A stretch of 64,000 bases of DNA from positions 1 to 64,000 of the forward strand of contig NZ_CADFEB010000006.1 of NCBI RefSeq assembly GCF_902833085.1, written 5' to 3'. Both the position numbers and the translations under genes were made by a program. Below, in pieces: positions 10,370-20,142 of this stretch (within the stretch, counting starts at the first letter, position 1; every line of letters begins with the position of its first letter). The notes under the pieces were generated by a model. The model did not search any database. It was given only the letters and a program-made list of their open reading frames with translations, and was not told the origin of the DNA. The DNA comes from Burkholderia ubonensis (lineage in GTDB: Bacteria; Pseudomonadota; Gammaproteobacteria; Burkholderiales; Burkholderiaceae).

Positions 10370-11404
10370 ATGGTTAGCCACCCGATCGCCACCCAGGCCG
10401 CGGCTTCACGACCCCTGCGCTTCGGCATCGTGCTGCTGCCCAATTTCACGTTGACGGCCTTCTCGGGCTTCGTCGACCTGCTCAGGCTCGCGAGCGATGA
10501 AGGCGACCTGAGCAGGCCGGTTCGATGCGCGTGGACCATCGTCGGAGAAAACCTCGTTCCGGTGCGCGCCAGCTGCGGCATCCAGATCACGCCGTGGACG
10601 ACGTTCGACGATGCGCAGGCATTCGATTACGTCGTCATCGTGGGCGGGCTCCTGCACTCGGGGCCCTCGGCGAGCGACGCGACATTGGCGTTCATTCGCG
10701 CGATGGGCAACACGTCGGCCACGCTCGTGGGCATCTGCACGGGTGCGTTTGCGCTCGCGCGGGCCGGCGTGATGGACGGCTATCGCATCTGCGTGAGCTG
10801 GTTTCATTACTGGGACTTCGTCGAGCGCTTCCCGAACATCGACGAGCGCAACCTCGTCGCCGACCGGCTGTTCGTCGTGGACCGGCGGCGCATCACCTGC
10901 TCCGGCGGGCGCGCGTCGATCGACGTCGCGGCCGCCATCCTGCTGCGGCACGTGGAAGCCACGATCGTCCGGAAGGCGCTCCGCATCCTGCTGGTGGACG
11001 ATGCGCAAAAAGGGCATGCGCCGCAGCCGCATCCTCCGGGGCTCGCGCCCGCGACCCATCCGAAAGTCAGGCGCGCCATCCTGTTGATGGAGCAGCACGT
11101 CGGCCAGCCGTTGAGCCAGCCCGAGCTTGCAGGGCGGCTCGACGTGTCGGTGCGGCAGCTCGAACGTCTGTTTGCGACGGAAACGGGGCAATCGCCGCGT
11201 GCGTATGCGAGACAGATTCGAATCCGGATGGCGTCGTGGCTGCTGACGAGTTCCGATCGCACGGTGGCCGATATCGCGACGTCCTGCGGGTTTTCGGATG
11301 CGTCGCACCTCGGTCGCGAGTTCCGGAAGGAATTCGGGGAGTCGCCGAACGCGTATCGCGCGGCGCGACCGCCGCATGATGCGGAAACGGCGCTTGCCGA
11401 CTAG
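10370..11404 (+). CDS. GlxA family transcriptional regulator (DJ-1/PfpI domain + AraC HTH)
   Basis: A 344-residue regulator with two domains. An N-terminal DJ-1/PfpI amidotransferase-like sensor covers about residues 15-190, with the nucleophile-elbow-like sequence VGICTGAFALARAG. A C-terminal AraC helix-turn-helix covers about 235-335, with LAGRLDVSVRQLERLF and VADIATSCGFSDASHLGREF. GlxA-type regulators in pseudomonads and Burkholderia (for example GbdR, ArgR, CdhR) control catabolism of betaine, carnitine, choline and arginine. Its placement 28 bases after the LysR gene, at the end of a betaine-type uptake and oxidation cluster, therefore fits well. This is the second regulator dedicated to one locus. 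The direct activator role is inferred from family and position. Confidence 0.92.
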   Translation: MVSHPIATQAAASRPLRFGIVLLPNFTLTAFSGFVDLLRLASDEGDLSRPVRCAWTIVGENLVPVRASCGIQITPWTTFDDAQAFDYVVIVGGLLHSGPSASDATLAFIRAMGNTSATLVGICTGAFALARAGVMDGYRICVSWFHYWDFVERFPNIDERNLVADRLFVVDRRRITCSGGRASIDVAAAILLRHVEATIVRKALRILLVDDAQKGHAPQPHPPGLAPATHPKVRRAILLMEQHVGQPLSQPELAGRLDVSVRQLERLFATETGQSPRAYARQIRIRMASWLLTSSDRTVADIATSCGFSDASHLGREFRKEFGESPNAYRAARPPHDAETALAD

Positions 11405-11419
11405 CCTCGCTCCGCGCGC

Positions 11420-12682
11420 CTAAGCCACCTCGCCGCCGCCGCGCACGACCGCCGCGGGCTGCATCTGCGCGAGATGGCGCAGCAGCTTCGCGACCATCGC
11501 GACGACCGTGAGCGCGAGGATCACGAAGAACACCGCGAGCGGCGTCAGCACCTGCACCGACACGAAGCCGGCGAGCCCCATCATCGCCGACGACACCAGC
11601 AGCAGCGCGCAACCGAGGATCGCGCTCGTCAGGCCCGCGATGTGCGGGAACAGCGAATTGCCCTTCGCCATCAGCGTCGGATACATCGCGCCGGCGCAGA
11701 ACCCCATCACGAGCACGGGCGTCGCGAGCGTCCATACGCGCAGGCCGACCGTCAGCGCCAGCACGAGCATCGCGATCGCGGCGCCGGCCATCACGCGCGC
11801 GCCGAGCTGCAGCCGCCGCTCGGCGCTCGGCAGACGCGGGCCGTGCACGCGGTTCGACAGCCCGCCGAGGAAATACATCATCCCGATGCCGAGCGCGAGA
11901 TAGCCGAAAAAGGTCGGCGGCTTGTGAAGCGTGGTCTGCACCATGAACGGCCCGACGATGTTGAACACGAGCAGGATGCTGTAGCACAGCCCCTGCGCGA
12001 GGAAGCAGCTGTGGAACACCGGGCTCGACAGCACCTTGCCGGCGTTCGCCATCAGCGTGCGCGGCGCGAGGGGCACGCGGCGCGGCAGCGTCTCGCGATA
12101 GCCCCACAGCAGCGCCCACATCACGAGCGAGTACGCGAGCAGGAACACCAGGCAAGCCTGCCAGCCGAACCACGTCTGCAGGTGCGCGCCGATCACCGGC
12201 GCGACGATCGGCGCGAGCCCCCATGCGATCGACATGTAGGTGAACGCATGCATCAGCGCCTGCCCGGTGAACGAATCGGTAATGATCGTTTTCGCGAGCA
12301 GGTTGGTGGTCGCGATGCCGAAGCCCTGCAGGCAGCGTGCGAGGATGAACGTTTCCAGGTTCGTCGCGCCGAGCGACAGCAGGCAGCCGATCGTGTAGAC
12401 GACGAGCCCGAACGCGAGCACGCGCTTGCGCCCGAAGGCGTCGGCGACCGGCCCGAACACGAGCTGGCTGAACGCGTAGGCGGCCAGGTAGCCGGACACG
12501 CTCGACTGGATCGCCTGCGGCGACGTCGCGAAATAGCGGGCCATCGCGGGCAGCGCGGGCACGTAGATGTCGATCGCGAGCTGTCCGGCGGACGCGAACA
12601 GGCAGATCAGCAGCAACAGGAAACGCGGTGAATTCGTTGCGCGCGCGGGTGCGGCGGCGCGGTCGAGGCTTGAGTCGGTCAT
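11420..12682 (-). CDS. Bcr/CflA family multidrug efflux MFS transporter
   Basis: A 420-residue inner-membrane protein with about 12 hydrophobic segments. It shows the drug:H+ antiporter-1 pattern near the N-terminus (IDIYVPALPAMARYF, residues about 38-52) and the MFS loop motif GPVADAFGRKRVL. The sequence FASAGQLAIDIYVPALP in TM1 is typical of Bcr/CflA proteins, which export bicyclomycin, chloramphenicol and dipeptides in other bacteria. It converges on the GlxA-type regulator with only 15 bases between their ends. No dedicated regulator is adjacent. The specific substrate cannot be read from sequence. Confidence 0.9.
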   Translation of the reverse strand: MTDSSLDRAAAPARATNSPRFLLLLICLFASAGQLAIDIYVPALPAMARYFATSPQAIQSSVSGYLAAYAFSQLVFGPVADAFGRKRVLAFGLVVYTIGCLLSLGATNLETFILARCLQGFGIATTNLLAKTIITDSFTGQALMHAFTYMSIAWGLAPIVAPVIGAHLQTWFGWQACLVFLLAYSLVMWALLWGYRETLPRRVPLAPRTLMANAGKVLSSPVFHSCFLAQGLCYSILLVFNIVGPFMVQTTLHKPPTFFGYLALGIGMMYFLGGLSNRVHGPRLPSAERRLQLGARVMAGAAIAMLVLALTVGLRVWTLATPVLVMGFCAGAMYPTLMAKGNSLFPHIAGLTSAILGCALLLVSSAMMGLAGFVSVQVLTPLAVFFVILALTVVAMVAKLLRHLAQMQPAAVVRGGGEVA

Positions 12683-12913
12683 GACAGCGGGGAAGGAGCG
12701 GATTCCGGCAGCGCGCCGTCACGCGGTTCGAACGTCGAACGCTGGTGCGTAGGCGGCACTAATGCCCCGTATTGTGCCTGCTGCCGCGCACATCGACGGG
12801 ATTCCCATGGAGCGGGAAAGGTTGAACGCCGCCGGCATGGTGCCGGTTCGCCTCGACGACAAGCGCTCCGAGCGCGAGTCGTGTGGCACAAAGGCCGGGC
12901 CTGCCCGCTTCGT
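12683..12913. other. Short intergenic region upstream of the Bcr-type gene
   Basis: These 231 bases lie between the start of the efflux gene and the end of gdhB. Open frames here are shadows. I see no stem followed by a T-run that would end gdhB transcription. Confidence 0.4.
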
Positions 12914-15900
12914 TCACGCCCGCTCCAGCACCGCCATCTCCCGCACGATCACGAGCAGCACCGCGAGGCTCGCGCCGCCCGTCGCGCGCAGGTCGGCGAG
13001 CAGATGCGCATAGCGTTCGAGCGCGGCCTCGCGCCGTGCGCGCCACGCGTCGACGATCGCCTCGGGCATCGACGTTTCGTCGGCTTCGCCGAGCGCGCTC
13101 GTCGTCAGTGCGCGCTTGAGGCGCGCGACGTCCGCGAGCGCTGCCGCGCGCGCCATCATGTCCCAGTGCGTGGGCGTCGGCAGTGCCGCCGCGCGCTCGC
13201 TGATCCAGCCGTAGTTGAGCTGCGTGCCGAGCGCGAAGTACACGCCCGCGACGAGCTCCAGGCTGCGGTTGCAGGTTGCGGCCACCTCGGCGATGTCGAG
13301 CAGCGCGGCCGAGATGTCGCCGCTCGCGACCCGCGCCGCGAGCGCGCTGTCGACGCCCGCGTCGACCAGCACGCGCTGCCGCTCGGACAGCGCGTCGAGA
13401 TCCGCGGCCGGCAGCAGCGCCGGCAGTTGCGGCGCGAGCCGCTCGGCGGCGTCGCGGCAGCGCGCGAGCAGCTCGCCGACGCCGCCGTCGCCGATCGCAC
13501 CCGCCTGCAGGTGCCGCAGGAACCACAGCGCCGCGCGTTCGAGCAGCCGCGCGACGTCGACGAACATGCGCGCCTGCACGTCGTCGGCGACGCGGTTGTC
13601 GAGCGCATCGATGTCGCGCCAGACCGCGTCGAGATCGAACACGTCGCGCGCCATGATGCACGCGCGCACGATGTCGCCGGGTTGCGCGTCGGTTTCCTCC
13701 ATCAGCCGGTGCACGAACGCGCAGCCGACCCGGTTGACGAGCGCGTTCGTCAGGTGGGTCGCGAGAATCTCGCGGCGCAGCGGATGGCGGCGCATCGGCT
13801 CGCTGAAGCGCTGCTGCAGCGGCTTCGGGAAATAGTCGACCAGCATGCCGGCCACGAGCGGGTCTTCCGGCACGTCGGATTCGAGCAGCGCGTCGTACAG
13901 CCACATCTTGCTGTACGCGAGCAGCACCGCGCGCTCCGGCGACGTGAGGCCGAGCTTCGCGGCCTGGCGCTCGGCGACGTCGTCGTCGGTCGGCAGGAAC
14001 TCGATCACGCGGTTCAGGCGGCCCGCGCGTTCGAGCCAGCGCATCAGGCGCGTCTCGGCGTCGAGCAGCTCGACCGTGTAGCGGCCCGCGATCGACAGCG
14101 CCTGGGTCTGGTAGTAGTTGTCGCGCAGCACGAGCAGCCCGACCTCGTCGGTCATTTCGGCGAGCAGCGCGTTGCGCTGCTTTTCGGTCATCTCGCCGTC
14201 GGTGACGACCAGCCCGAGCAGGATCTTGATGTTGACTTCGTGGTCCGAACAGTCGACGCCGGCCGAGTTGTCGATCGCGTCGGTGTTGACGCGTCCGCCG
14301 CGCTGCGCGAACTCGATGCGCCCGAACTGCGTGAAGCCGAGGTTGCCGCCTTCGCCGACGACTTTGCAGCGCAGGTCCGAGCCGTTCACGCGCACCGCGT
14401 CGTTCGCGCGGTCGCCGACCTGCGCGTTGGTCTCGCGGGCCGCCTTCACGTAGGTGCCGATCCCGCCGTTGTACAGCAGGTCGACCGGCGCCTGCAGGAT
14501 CGCGCGGATCAGCTCGTTCGGCGCGAGCGCGGCCGCGTCGATGCCGAGCGCGGCCTGCACCGCGGCAGACAGCGGGATCGTCTTCGCGGTGCGCGGATAG
14601 ACGCCGCCGCCCGCGGAGATCGCCGCCGCGTCGTAGTCGGCCCAGCTCGACCGCTCGAGCGCGAACAGCCGCGCGCGCTCCGCGAAGCTCGCGGCCGGAT
14701 CGGGGTTCGGGTCGAGGAACACGTGCCGGTGGTCGAACGCCGCGACGAGCCGGATGTGCGGCGACAGCAGCATGCCGTTGCCGAACACGTCGCCCGACAT
14801 GTCGCCGACGCCGACCACCGTGAAGTCGGTCGTCTGCGTATCGACGCCCATCTCGCGGAAATGCCGCTTGACCGACTCCCACGCGCCGCGCGCGGTGATC
14901 GCCATCTTCTTGTGGTCGTAGCCGACCGAGCCGCCCGACGCGAACGCATCGTCGAGCCAGAAGCCGTATTCGTGCGAGATCGCGTTCGCGTAGTCGGAGA
15001 AGGTGGCCGTGCCCTTGTCGGCCGCGACGACGAGATACGGATCGTCGGGATCGTGCCGCACGACGTCGGGCGGCGGCTCGACCGCATTGCCGGCGAGGTT
15101 GTCGGTCAGGTCGAGCAGGCCGCGCAGGAACGTCTGGTAGCACGCGACGCCTTCGCGCATCCACGCTTCGCGGTCGCTCGGCGGCGGCGGGTTCTTCACG
15201 ACGAAGCCGCCTTTCGAGCCGACCGGCACGATCACGACGTTCTTCACCATCTGCGCCTTCATCAGGCCGAGCACCTCGGTGCGGAAATCCTCGCGGCGGT
15301 CGGACCAGCGCAGGCCGCCGCGCGCGACGCGACCGCCGCGCAGGTGCACGCCCTCGACGCGCGGCGAATACACCCAGATCTCGAACATCGGCTTCGGCTC
15401 GGGCAGGCCGGGCACTTTCGCCGGATCGAACTTGAACGACAGGTACGGCTTGGGCTCGCCGTCGGCGTCGTGCCGGTAGTAGTTGGTGCGCTCGGTCGCG
15501 TTGATCACGCCGAGGAACTGGCGCAGGATCCGGTCCTCGTCGAGATTCGGCACCTGGTCGAGCGCGGTCTCGATCGCCTTCAGCAGCCGCTCGGCCTGTG
15601 CGTCGCGCGGGTTGCCGATGCGCGGATCGAAACGCACGACGAACAGCTCGACGAGCTGCCGCGCGATCGCCGGATTGCCGGTCAGCGCTCGCTCGATGTA
15701 CGCATCGCTGAACGTCGAGCCGACCTGCCGCAAGTACTTCGCATACGCGCGCAGGATCGTGACTTCGCGCGCGCTCAGGTGCGCGCGCAGCACGAGCCGG
15801 TTGAAATCGTCGTTCTCGATCCGGCCGCTCCAGATCCGGTCGAACGCGTCCTCGAACAGCCCCTTCACGCGCTCGATGTCGAACTCGGTGTCGTCCACCA

Positions 15901-17755
15901 TTTCGAGGCCGAAGTCGTGCACCCACGCGGGCGTGCCGTCCTGCGCCTGGATCCGGTACGGCCGTTCCTCGTCGACGCGCACGCCGAGGTGTTCGAGCAT
16001 CGGCAGGCTGCGCGACAGCGCGATCGGGTCGCCGGAGCGGTAGACCTTGAAGCGGAACGCGCGCGCTTCGGCCTCGATCGGCCGGTACAGGTTCATCGCG
16101 AGGCGCTCGGTGCCGTTCACGCGCTCGATCAGCTCGATGTCGCGCACCGCGGTGCGCGCCGGATAGTCGTCGCGGTAGCCGGCCGGGAACGAATCGGCAT
16201 AGCGCTGCAGCAGGCGGTTGCCTTGCTCCTCGCCGAACGCGTCGAGCAGCGCGTCCGACAGGTCGTCCTGCCAGCGGCGCGAGACCTGCACGAGGCGCTG
16301 CTCGAGCTCGCGCGTATCGACGTCGGGCATCGTGCCCGGCTCCGCATGCACGACGAAATGGATCCGCGCGATCGCGGATTCCGACAGCAGCGGCGTGAAT
16401 TCGACGTTGATGCCCTTGAACGCGTCGACGAGCAGCCGCGCGATGCGCCGGCGCAGGTCGGTGTTGTACTTGTCGCGCGGCACGTACGCGAGACACGACA
16501 CGAAGCGGTCGAAGCGGTCGCGCCGCACGAACAGGCGCGTGCGCTGATGCTCCTGCAGCCGCAGCACGCCGAGCGCGATGTCGTAAAGCTGGTCTTCGTC
16601 GGCCTGGAACAGCTCGTCGCGCGGATAGGTTTCGAGCACCGTCACGAGCGTCTTGCCGAGATGGCCTTTCGGCAAGAAGCCCGCGCGCCGCACGATGTTC
16701 GCGCACTTGCGGCGCACGATCGGGATTTCCGAGCAGGAAACGAAATACGCGGTCGACGTGTAGAGCCCGATGAAGCGCCGCTCGCCGCAGACCTTGCCGT
16801 CGGGGCCGACCAGCTTGACGCCGACGTAGTCGAGATAGCCGGGGCGGTGCACGGTCGCGCGCGAGTTCGCCTTGGTCAGGAAGATCGGCCAGGCGCCGTG
16901 GATGATTTCCGCGGCGGCGGGCGGCAGCGGCGTCAGGTCCGGCGTGCCGGGTGCGCGCAGCGCTTCGCGCAGGATGCCGAAGCCCGAGCCTTCGATGCCG
17001 CGCAGCGCGAAGCCGGCGCCGTGCGACACGAGCGCGTAGTCGCGCTGCCCGAGAAACGTGAAATGGTCGGCCACCATCCATTCGAGGAACGCGCGCGCCT
17101 CGATGTCTTCGGCGCTCGTCTCGCGCGCCTTCATTTCCTTGATCGTGTGGCGTGCGATGTCGACGATCTTCGGCCAGTCCTCGACCGATGCGCGCACGTC
17201 GCCGAGCACGCGCGCGATGTCGTTGCGCAGCGATTCGAGCATCGCCGCGTCGCCGCACCGGTCGACCTCGAAATGAATGAACGATGCGAGCTGCGAGTGC
17301 CCGTCGTCGGTCGCGAGGCCGCCCACGTCGGCGCGCTCGATATTGCCGTTCTTGCCGCGCCAGATCCGGAACACGGGGTGCATCGCCGAGTGCAGCGCGA
17401 GGCCGAGGCGGTTGACGGCCATCGACACCGAATCGACGAGGAACGGCATGTCGTCGTTGACGATCTCGATCACCGTGTGGTCGGAGTGCCAGCCGTGCTG
17501 TTCGAGGATCGGGTTGTACACGCGCAGCCGCTCGCTGCCGGGCACGAATTTCTGGGCGGTTTGCCAGTGCGCCATCGCGGCGCCGTATAGATCGGCGATG
17601 CCGCGGCTTTGCAGGTCGTCGGCGTCGACGAAGTCGTAGTAATGGCGGAGGAAGGGTTCGACGATCCGGAACGTCGCCTCGGGCAAGCGCTCGCGCGCGA
17701 ATTCGACGACGTCGGAGAGCAGGTGTGCGACGACTTCTTCGTTCTTCGCTTCCAT
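12914..17755 (-). CDS. gdhB: NAD-dependent glutamate dehydrogenase, large (about 180 kDa) type
   Basis: A 1613-residue enzyme that deaminates glutamate to 2-oxoglutarate and ammonium with NAD+, feeding carbon to the TCA cycle during amino-acid catabolism. The length and architecture match the L_180 class found in Pseudomonas and Burkholderia. A long N-terminal region with ACT-like regulatory modules takes roughly the first 700 residues. A catalytic core follows, with SKGGFVVKNPPP (about 843-854) and the dinucleotide-binding region VGVGDMSGDVFGNGMLLS (about 980-997), then a long C-terminal helical tail. The ATG at 17755 is preceded on the minus strand by GAGGAGAACGCGCC, a good ribosome site. 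The frame is intact throughout. It stands alone as a transcription unit. Confidence 0.96.
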   Translation of the reverse strand: MEAKNEEVVAHLLSDVVEFARERLPEATFRIVEPFLRHYYDFVDADDLQSRGIADLYGAAMAHWQTAQKFVPGSERLRVYNPILEQHGWHSDHTVIEIVNDDMPFLVDSVSMAVNRLGLALHSAMHPVFRIWRGKNGNIERADVGGLATDDGHSQLASFIHFEVDRCGDAAMLESLRNDIARVLGDVRASVEDWPKIVDIARHTIKEMKARETSAEDIEARAFLEWMVADHFTFLGQRDYALVSHGAGFALRGIEGSGFGILREALRAPGTPDLTPLPPAAAEIIHGAWPIFLTKANSRATVHRPGYLDYVGVKLVGPDGKVCGERRFIGLYTSTAYFVSCSEIPIVRRKCANIVRRAGFLPKGHLGKTLVTVLETYPRDELFQADEDQLYDIALGVLRLQEHQRTRLFVRRDRFDRFVSCLAYVPRDKYNTDLRRRIARLLVDAFKGINVEFTPLLSESAIARIHFVVHAEPGTMPDVDTRELEQRLVQVSRRWQDDLSDALLDAFGEEQGNRLLQRYADSFPAGYRDDYPARTAVRDIELIERVNGTERLAMNLYRPIEAEARAFRFKVYRSGDPIALSRSLPMLEHLGVRVDEERPYRIQAQDGTPAWVHDFGLEMVDDTEFDIERVKGLFEDAFDRIWSGRIENDDFNRLVLRAHLSAREVTILRAYAKYLRQVGSTFSDAYIERALTGNPAIARQLVELFVVRFDPRIGNPRDAQAERLLKAIETALDQVPNLDEDRILRQFLGVINATERTNYYRHDADGEPKPYLSFKFDPAKVPGLPEPKPMFEIWVYSPRVEGVHLRGGRVARGGLRWSDRREDFRTEVLGLMKAQMVKNVVIVPVGSKGGFVVKNPPPPSDREAWMREGVACYQTFLRGLLDLTDNLAGNAVEPPPDVVRHDPDDPYLVVAADKGTATFSDYANAISHEYGFWLDDAFASGGSVGYDHKKMAITARGAWESVKRHFREMGVDTQTTDFTVVGVGDMSGDVFGNGMLLSPHIRLVAAFDHRHVFLDPNPDPAASFAERARLFALERSSWADYDAAAISAGGGVYPRTAKTIPLSAAVQAALGIDAAALAPNELIRAILQAPVDLLYNGGIGTYVKAARETNAQVGDRANDAVRVNGSDLRCKVVGEGGNLGFTQFGRIEFAQRGGRVNTDAIDNSAGVDCSDHEVNIKILLGLVVTDGEMTEKQRNALLAEMTDEVGLLVLRDNYYQTQALSIAGRYTVELLDAETRLMRWLERAGRLNRVIEFLPTDDDVAERQAAKLGLTSPERAVLLAYSKMWLYDALLESDVPEDPLVAGMLVDYFPKPLQQRFSEPMRRHPLRREILATHLTNALVNRVGCAFVHRLMEETDAQPGDIVRACIMARDVFDLDAVWRDIDALDNRVADDVQARMFVDVARLLERAALWFLRHLQAGAIGDGGVGELLARCRDAAERLAPQLPALLPAADLDALSERQRVLVDAGVDSALAARVASGDISAALLDIAEVAATCNRSLELVAGVYFALGTQLNYGWISERAAALPTPTHWDMMARAAALADVARLKRALTTSALGEADETSMPEAIVDAWRARREAALERYAHLLADLRATGGASLAVLLVIVREMAVLERA

Positions 17756-17936
17756 GGCGCGTTCTCCTCTCGGGTGGCCATCGACTGCTTCGTCAGTGGG
17801 CCATTATGCGCCGAATGCGTGACAGCGCCATGTGCGGGTGCACATCATCGGGAAGACACGGAAGGCGGCGCCGGAGCAACGGTAAGACATGCTTAAGTCA
17901 GCGGAAAGGCCGCGGCGCGCGGCCGTCGCGGAGCGC

Positions 17937-18125
17937 TCAGCCCTCGTCGCTCCAAAGCCTGCCGCCCGTCGCCCAGTTCTCCTTCTTCACGTCGGTCAGG
18001 ATGATGTCGACCGAGCCCGGCTCGCAGCCGAGCGTCTCGCAGGTGACGCGCGTGATCGCCTCGACGAACCGGCGCTTCTGCTCGACGGTGCGGCCTTCGA
18101 ACAGCTGGATGTTGAATGTCGGCAT
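17937..18125 (-). CDS. 4-oxalocrotonate tautomerase family protein
   Basis: A 62-residue protein of the small tautomerase family. After Met removal the N-terminus is Pro (MPTFNIQLFEGRT), the catalytic base in 4-oxalocrotonate tautomerases. The family pattern continues with RFVEAITRVTCETLG and the C-terminal KENWATGG. GGAGAAACCC precedes the ATG on the minus strand. Such enzymes isomerise dienols such as 2-hydroxymuconate as hexamers. The next gene upstream on the strand is a class II aldolase 45 bases away, so they may be co-transcribed and act on a keto or enol acid, but no ring-cleavage genes are nearby. Confidence 0.88.
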   Translation of the reverse strand: MPTFNIQLFEGRTVEQKRRFVEAITRVTCETLGCEPGSVDIILTDVKKENWATGGRLWSDEG

Positions 18126-18170
18126 GGGTTTCTCCTGTCAGGTCGGGAAGGTCGGAAAGTTCTGAACAAT

Positions 18171-18947
18171 TCAATCGCGATACGACGGATCGATCCGGTC
18201 GACGCGGCGCAGCAGCGCGGGCCACTCCAGTTCACCTTCGATCGCGCCGCCGTCGCGCAGCTGCGCGGCGGTGCGCGCGGCAACGGCCGGCTCGGGCAGC
18301 ACGAGCGGCCCGCCGCCTGCCTGCGCGCGCACCTGGATGTCGCACGCCTTGATCAGCGTGTCCATCAGCACGTAGGCCTCGGCGACCGTGCGGCCGACCG
18401 TCAGCGTGCCGTGGTTGCGCAGCAGCATCGCGGATTTCGCGCCGAGGCTCGCGGTCAGCCGCGCGCCCTCGGCCGGCGAGAACGCCAGCGCCTCGTAGTC
18501 GTGATACGCGAGATCGCCGTAAAAGCGCAGCGCATGCTGCGATGCGGGCAGCAGCCCGTCGCGCTGGATCGACACCGCGATGCCGGCCGTATTGTGCAGG
18601 TGCATCACGCATACCGCGTCCGGCCGCGCCGCATGCACGGCCGCGTGCAGCGCGAAGCCGGTCACGTTGACCGGGTGCTCGCCGCCGCCGATCCGGTTGC
18701 CGGCGAGGTCGATCTTCACGAGGTTCGACGCGCACACCTCGTCGAACGTCAGCCCGAACGGATTGATCAGGAAGCGGCCGGGCTCGCCCGGCACGGTCGC
18801 GGAAAGATGCGTGTAGATCAGGTCGTCCCAGCCGTTCAGCGCGACGAGCCGGTACGCGGCGGCGAGATCGACGCGCAGCCGGCGTTCGGCGTCCGAGATC
18901 GGGCCGCCGGGCGCGACGGCGTCAGGACGGTGAGCGAATGACGACAT
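18171..18947 (-). CDS. Class II aldolase/adducin family protein
   Basis: A 258-residue protein of the class II aldolase/adducin family. The metal-binding histidines are visible as HLH (H116 and H118 in VMHLHNTAGIA) and H179 in LRNHGTLTVG. An acidic residue lies in the conserved YTHLSATVPG region. Members are zinc-dependent aldolases, epimerases or decarboxylases; this long subfamily without a sugar-kinase context is often simply called aldolase. Its start overlaps the 3' end of the urea-transporter gene by 26 bases, so translation is probably coupled. The small tautomerase lies downstream. Substrate unknown. Confidence 0.88.
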   Translation of the reverse strand: MSSFAHRPDAVAPGGPISDAERRLRVDLAAAYRLVALNGWDDLIYTHLSATVPGEPGRFLINPFGLTFDEVCASNLVKIDLAGNRIGGGEHPVNVTGFALHAAVHAARPDAVCVMHLHNTAGIAVSIQRDGLLPASQHALRFYGDLAYHDYEALAFSPAEGARLTASLGAKSAMLLRNHGTLTVGRTVAEAYVLMDTLIKACDIQVRAQAGGGPLVLPEPAVAARTAAQLRDGGAIEGELEWPALLRRVDRIDPSYRD

Positions 18948-19815
18948 CGGCGTCTCCCAGGGTGAAGCGGCGCATGACCCGTACGGTGAGCCACGACGCC
19001 AGCACGAACGGCGCGGTGAGGGCGGTGACGCCCGCGCGCATCGCGAGCGCCTGCAGCAGCGCGGCGAGCACCGCGGCCGCCAACGCGGCGCGCGCGCCGC
19101 GCGGCATCAGCGCAAGTGCGGCCAGCGCGCCGTTGAAGCCCAGCAGGCCGTCCGCGAGCGTCGCGGCTTCGGCGCCGAGCGCGATCAGCAGCGCGGACGA
19201 CACGGCCGCGCCGCCGAGCGCGAACGCAGCCGCGCGGCGCGACGCGGCCGCGAGCCCGGCGACGATCAGCGCACCGGCCCATGCGCCTTGCGCGAAGGTG
19301 GTCTGCGCGACGCCGGCGAGCAGCGCCGGTGCGAACGCCGGCAGTGTCAACGATACGCCGGCCGCGCTTGCGCCCGCATGCTGCGTCGCGACAAACGGCA
19401 GCCACAGCGCGGTGACGGCGAGGCACGGGCTCGAATACGGGCACTGGCGCCATTTCTCGAGCGGCCGGCGCAGCGCGCGCTGCACGAGCGCCGCACCTGC
19501 CGCGGCGAGCGGCGCGAGTGCGACGGCCGCGAGCGGCTGCGGCGCGAACGTGACGGCGGCCAGCGCGGCGAGCGCGCCGTTGAAGCCGGCCAGCCCCGCT
19601 TCGACGTCGCGGCGCGCGGCGCCGGTCAGCACGGCGACCATGCTGGCCGCCGCTGCGCCGAGCAGCGCCGCGCACGCGAGCCGCGCGTCGGTCAGCGCCA
19701 GCGCGGCGAGCAGCAGTGCGCCCGTCAGCGCATTCGCCTGCAGCACGATCTGCCCGAGGCTGCGCAGCAGGATGCGCAGGTCGATCGACGGTGTGGCAGG
19801 CTGGGCGGTAGACAT
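18922..19815 (-). CDS. Urea transporter family membrane protein
   Basis: A 297-residue, very hydrophobic, Ala/Leu-rich protein. LRSLGQIVLQANALTGALLL near the N-terminus and the repeated half-motifs AGLAGFNGALAALA and DGLLGFNGALAALA match the two-fold repeat of the urea transporter (UT/Yut) family. LEKWRQCPYSSPCLAVTALW matches the conserved mid-region. I take the ATG at 19815, which places LRSLGQIVLQ near the N-terminus; a longer frame to 19947 adds only a non-conserved leader. Members form trimeric channels for urea or short amides in the inner membrane. No urease or amidase genes are visible nearby. The 3' end overlaps the class II aldolase gene. Confidence 0.87.
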   Translation of the reverse strand: MSTAQPATPSIDLRILLRSLGQIVLQANALTGALLLAALALTDARLACAALLGAAAASMVAVLTGAARRDVEAGLAGFNGALAALAAVTFAPQPLAAVALAPLAAAGAALVQRALRRPLEKWRQCPYSSPCLAVTALWLPFVATQHAGASAAGVSLTLPAFAPALLAGVAQTTFAQGAWAGALIVAGLAAASRRAAAFALGGAAVSSALLIALGAEAATLADGLLGFNGALAALALMPRGARAALAAAVLAALLQALAMRAGVTALTAPFVLASWLTVRVMRRFTLGDADVVIRSPS

Positions 19816-20142
19816 GACGGCGGCAGTGCAGGATGAGCCGCGAGGATAGGGCAGATCGGCCGGGTGCGGCATAGGCGCAACTGGATAGTGGGAATTTGCC
19901 GTCATGCGTTCGATCGTCGGGTTCGACCGCAACGCAATCGCGAGCATGTGCGAAATCTTGTCGAAAGCAACCTGACGTTTTTCCTAGGTCAAGCTTACGC
20001 GACCATGAAGCGCTGAGTACAATACCGGACCACGCAACATGGCGGCGGCGCTCGCGCGCGCGAAGACACCTGCGGCGCACCGCGCGACCTGCGCGCATCG
20101 GTGCGGCACGACCGGTCCTCAACGGTTCTCGATGGGTCATAC
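19816..20142. other. Divergent intergenic region
   Basis: This 327-base region separates the urea-transporter gene (minus) from an MFS gene (plus), so it should carry both promoters. A TACAAT hexamer lies in GAGTACAATACC (about 20017-20022) and could be a -10 element for the MFS gene. I do not see a matching -35 at the right distance, so I do not call a promoter. No other structure stands out. Confidence 0.4.

Noticed and set aside
12683..12913. Small open frames in the gap next to gdhB
   Set aside because: No ribosome sites or recognisable content; they overlap gene ends and behave as shadows.
12759..17590. Two giant open frames (about 1500 residues each) over gdhB in other frames
   Set aside because: They are extremely Arg/Ala- or Val/Asp-rich and have no motifs. 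The true gene in this interval is NAD-glutamate dehydrogenase with conserved motifs throughout.
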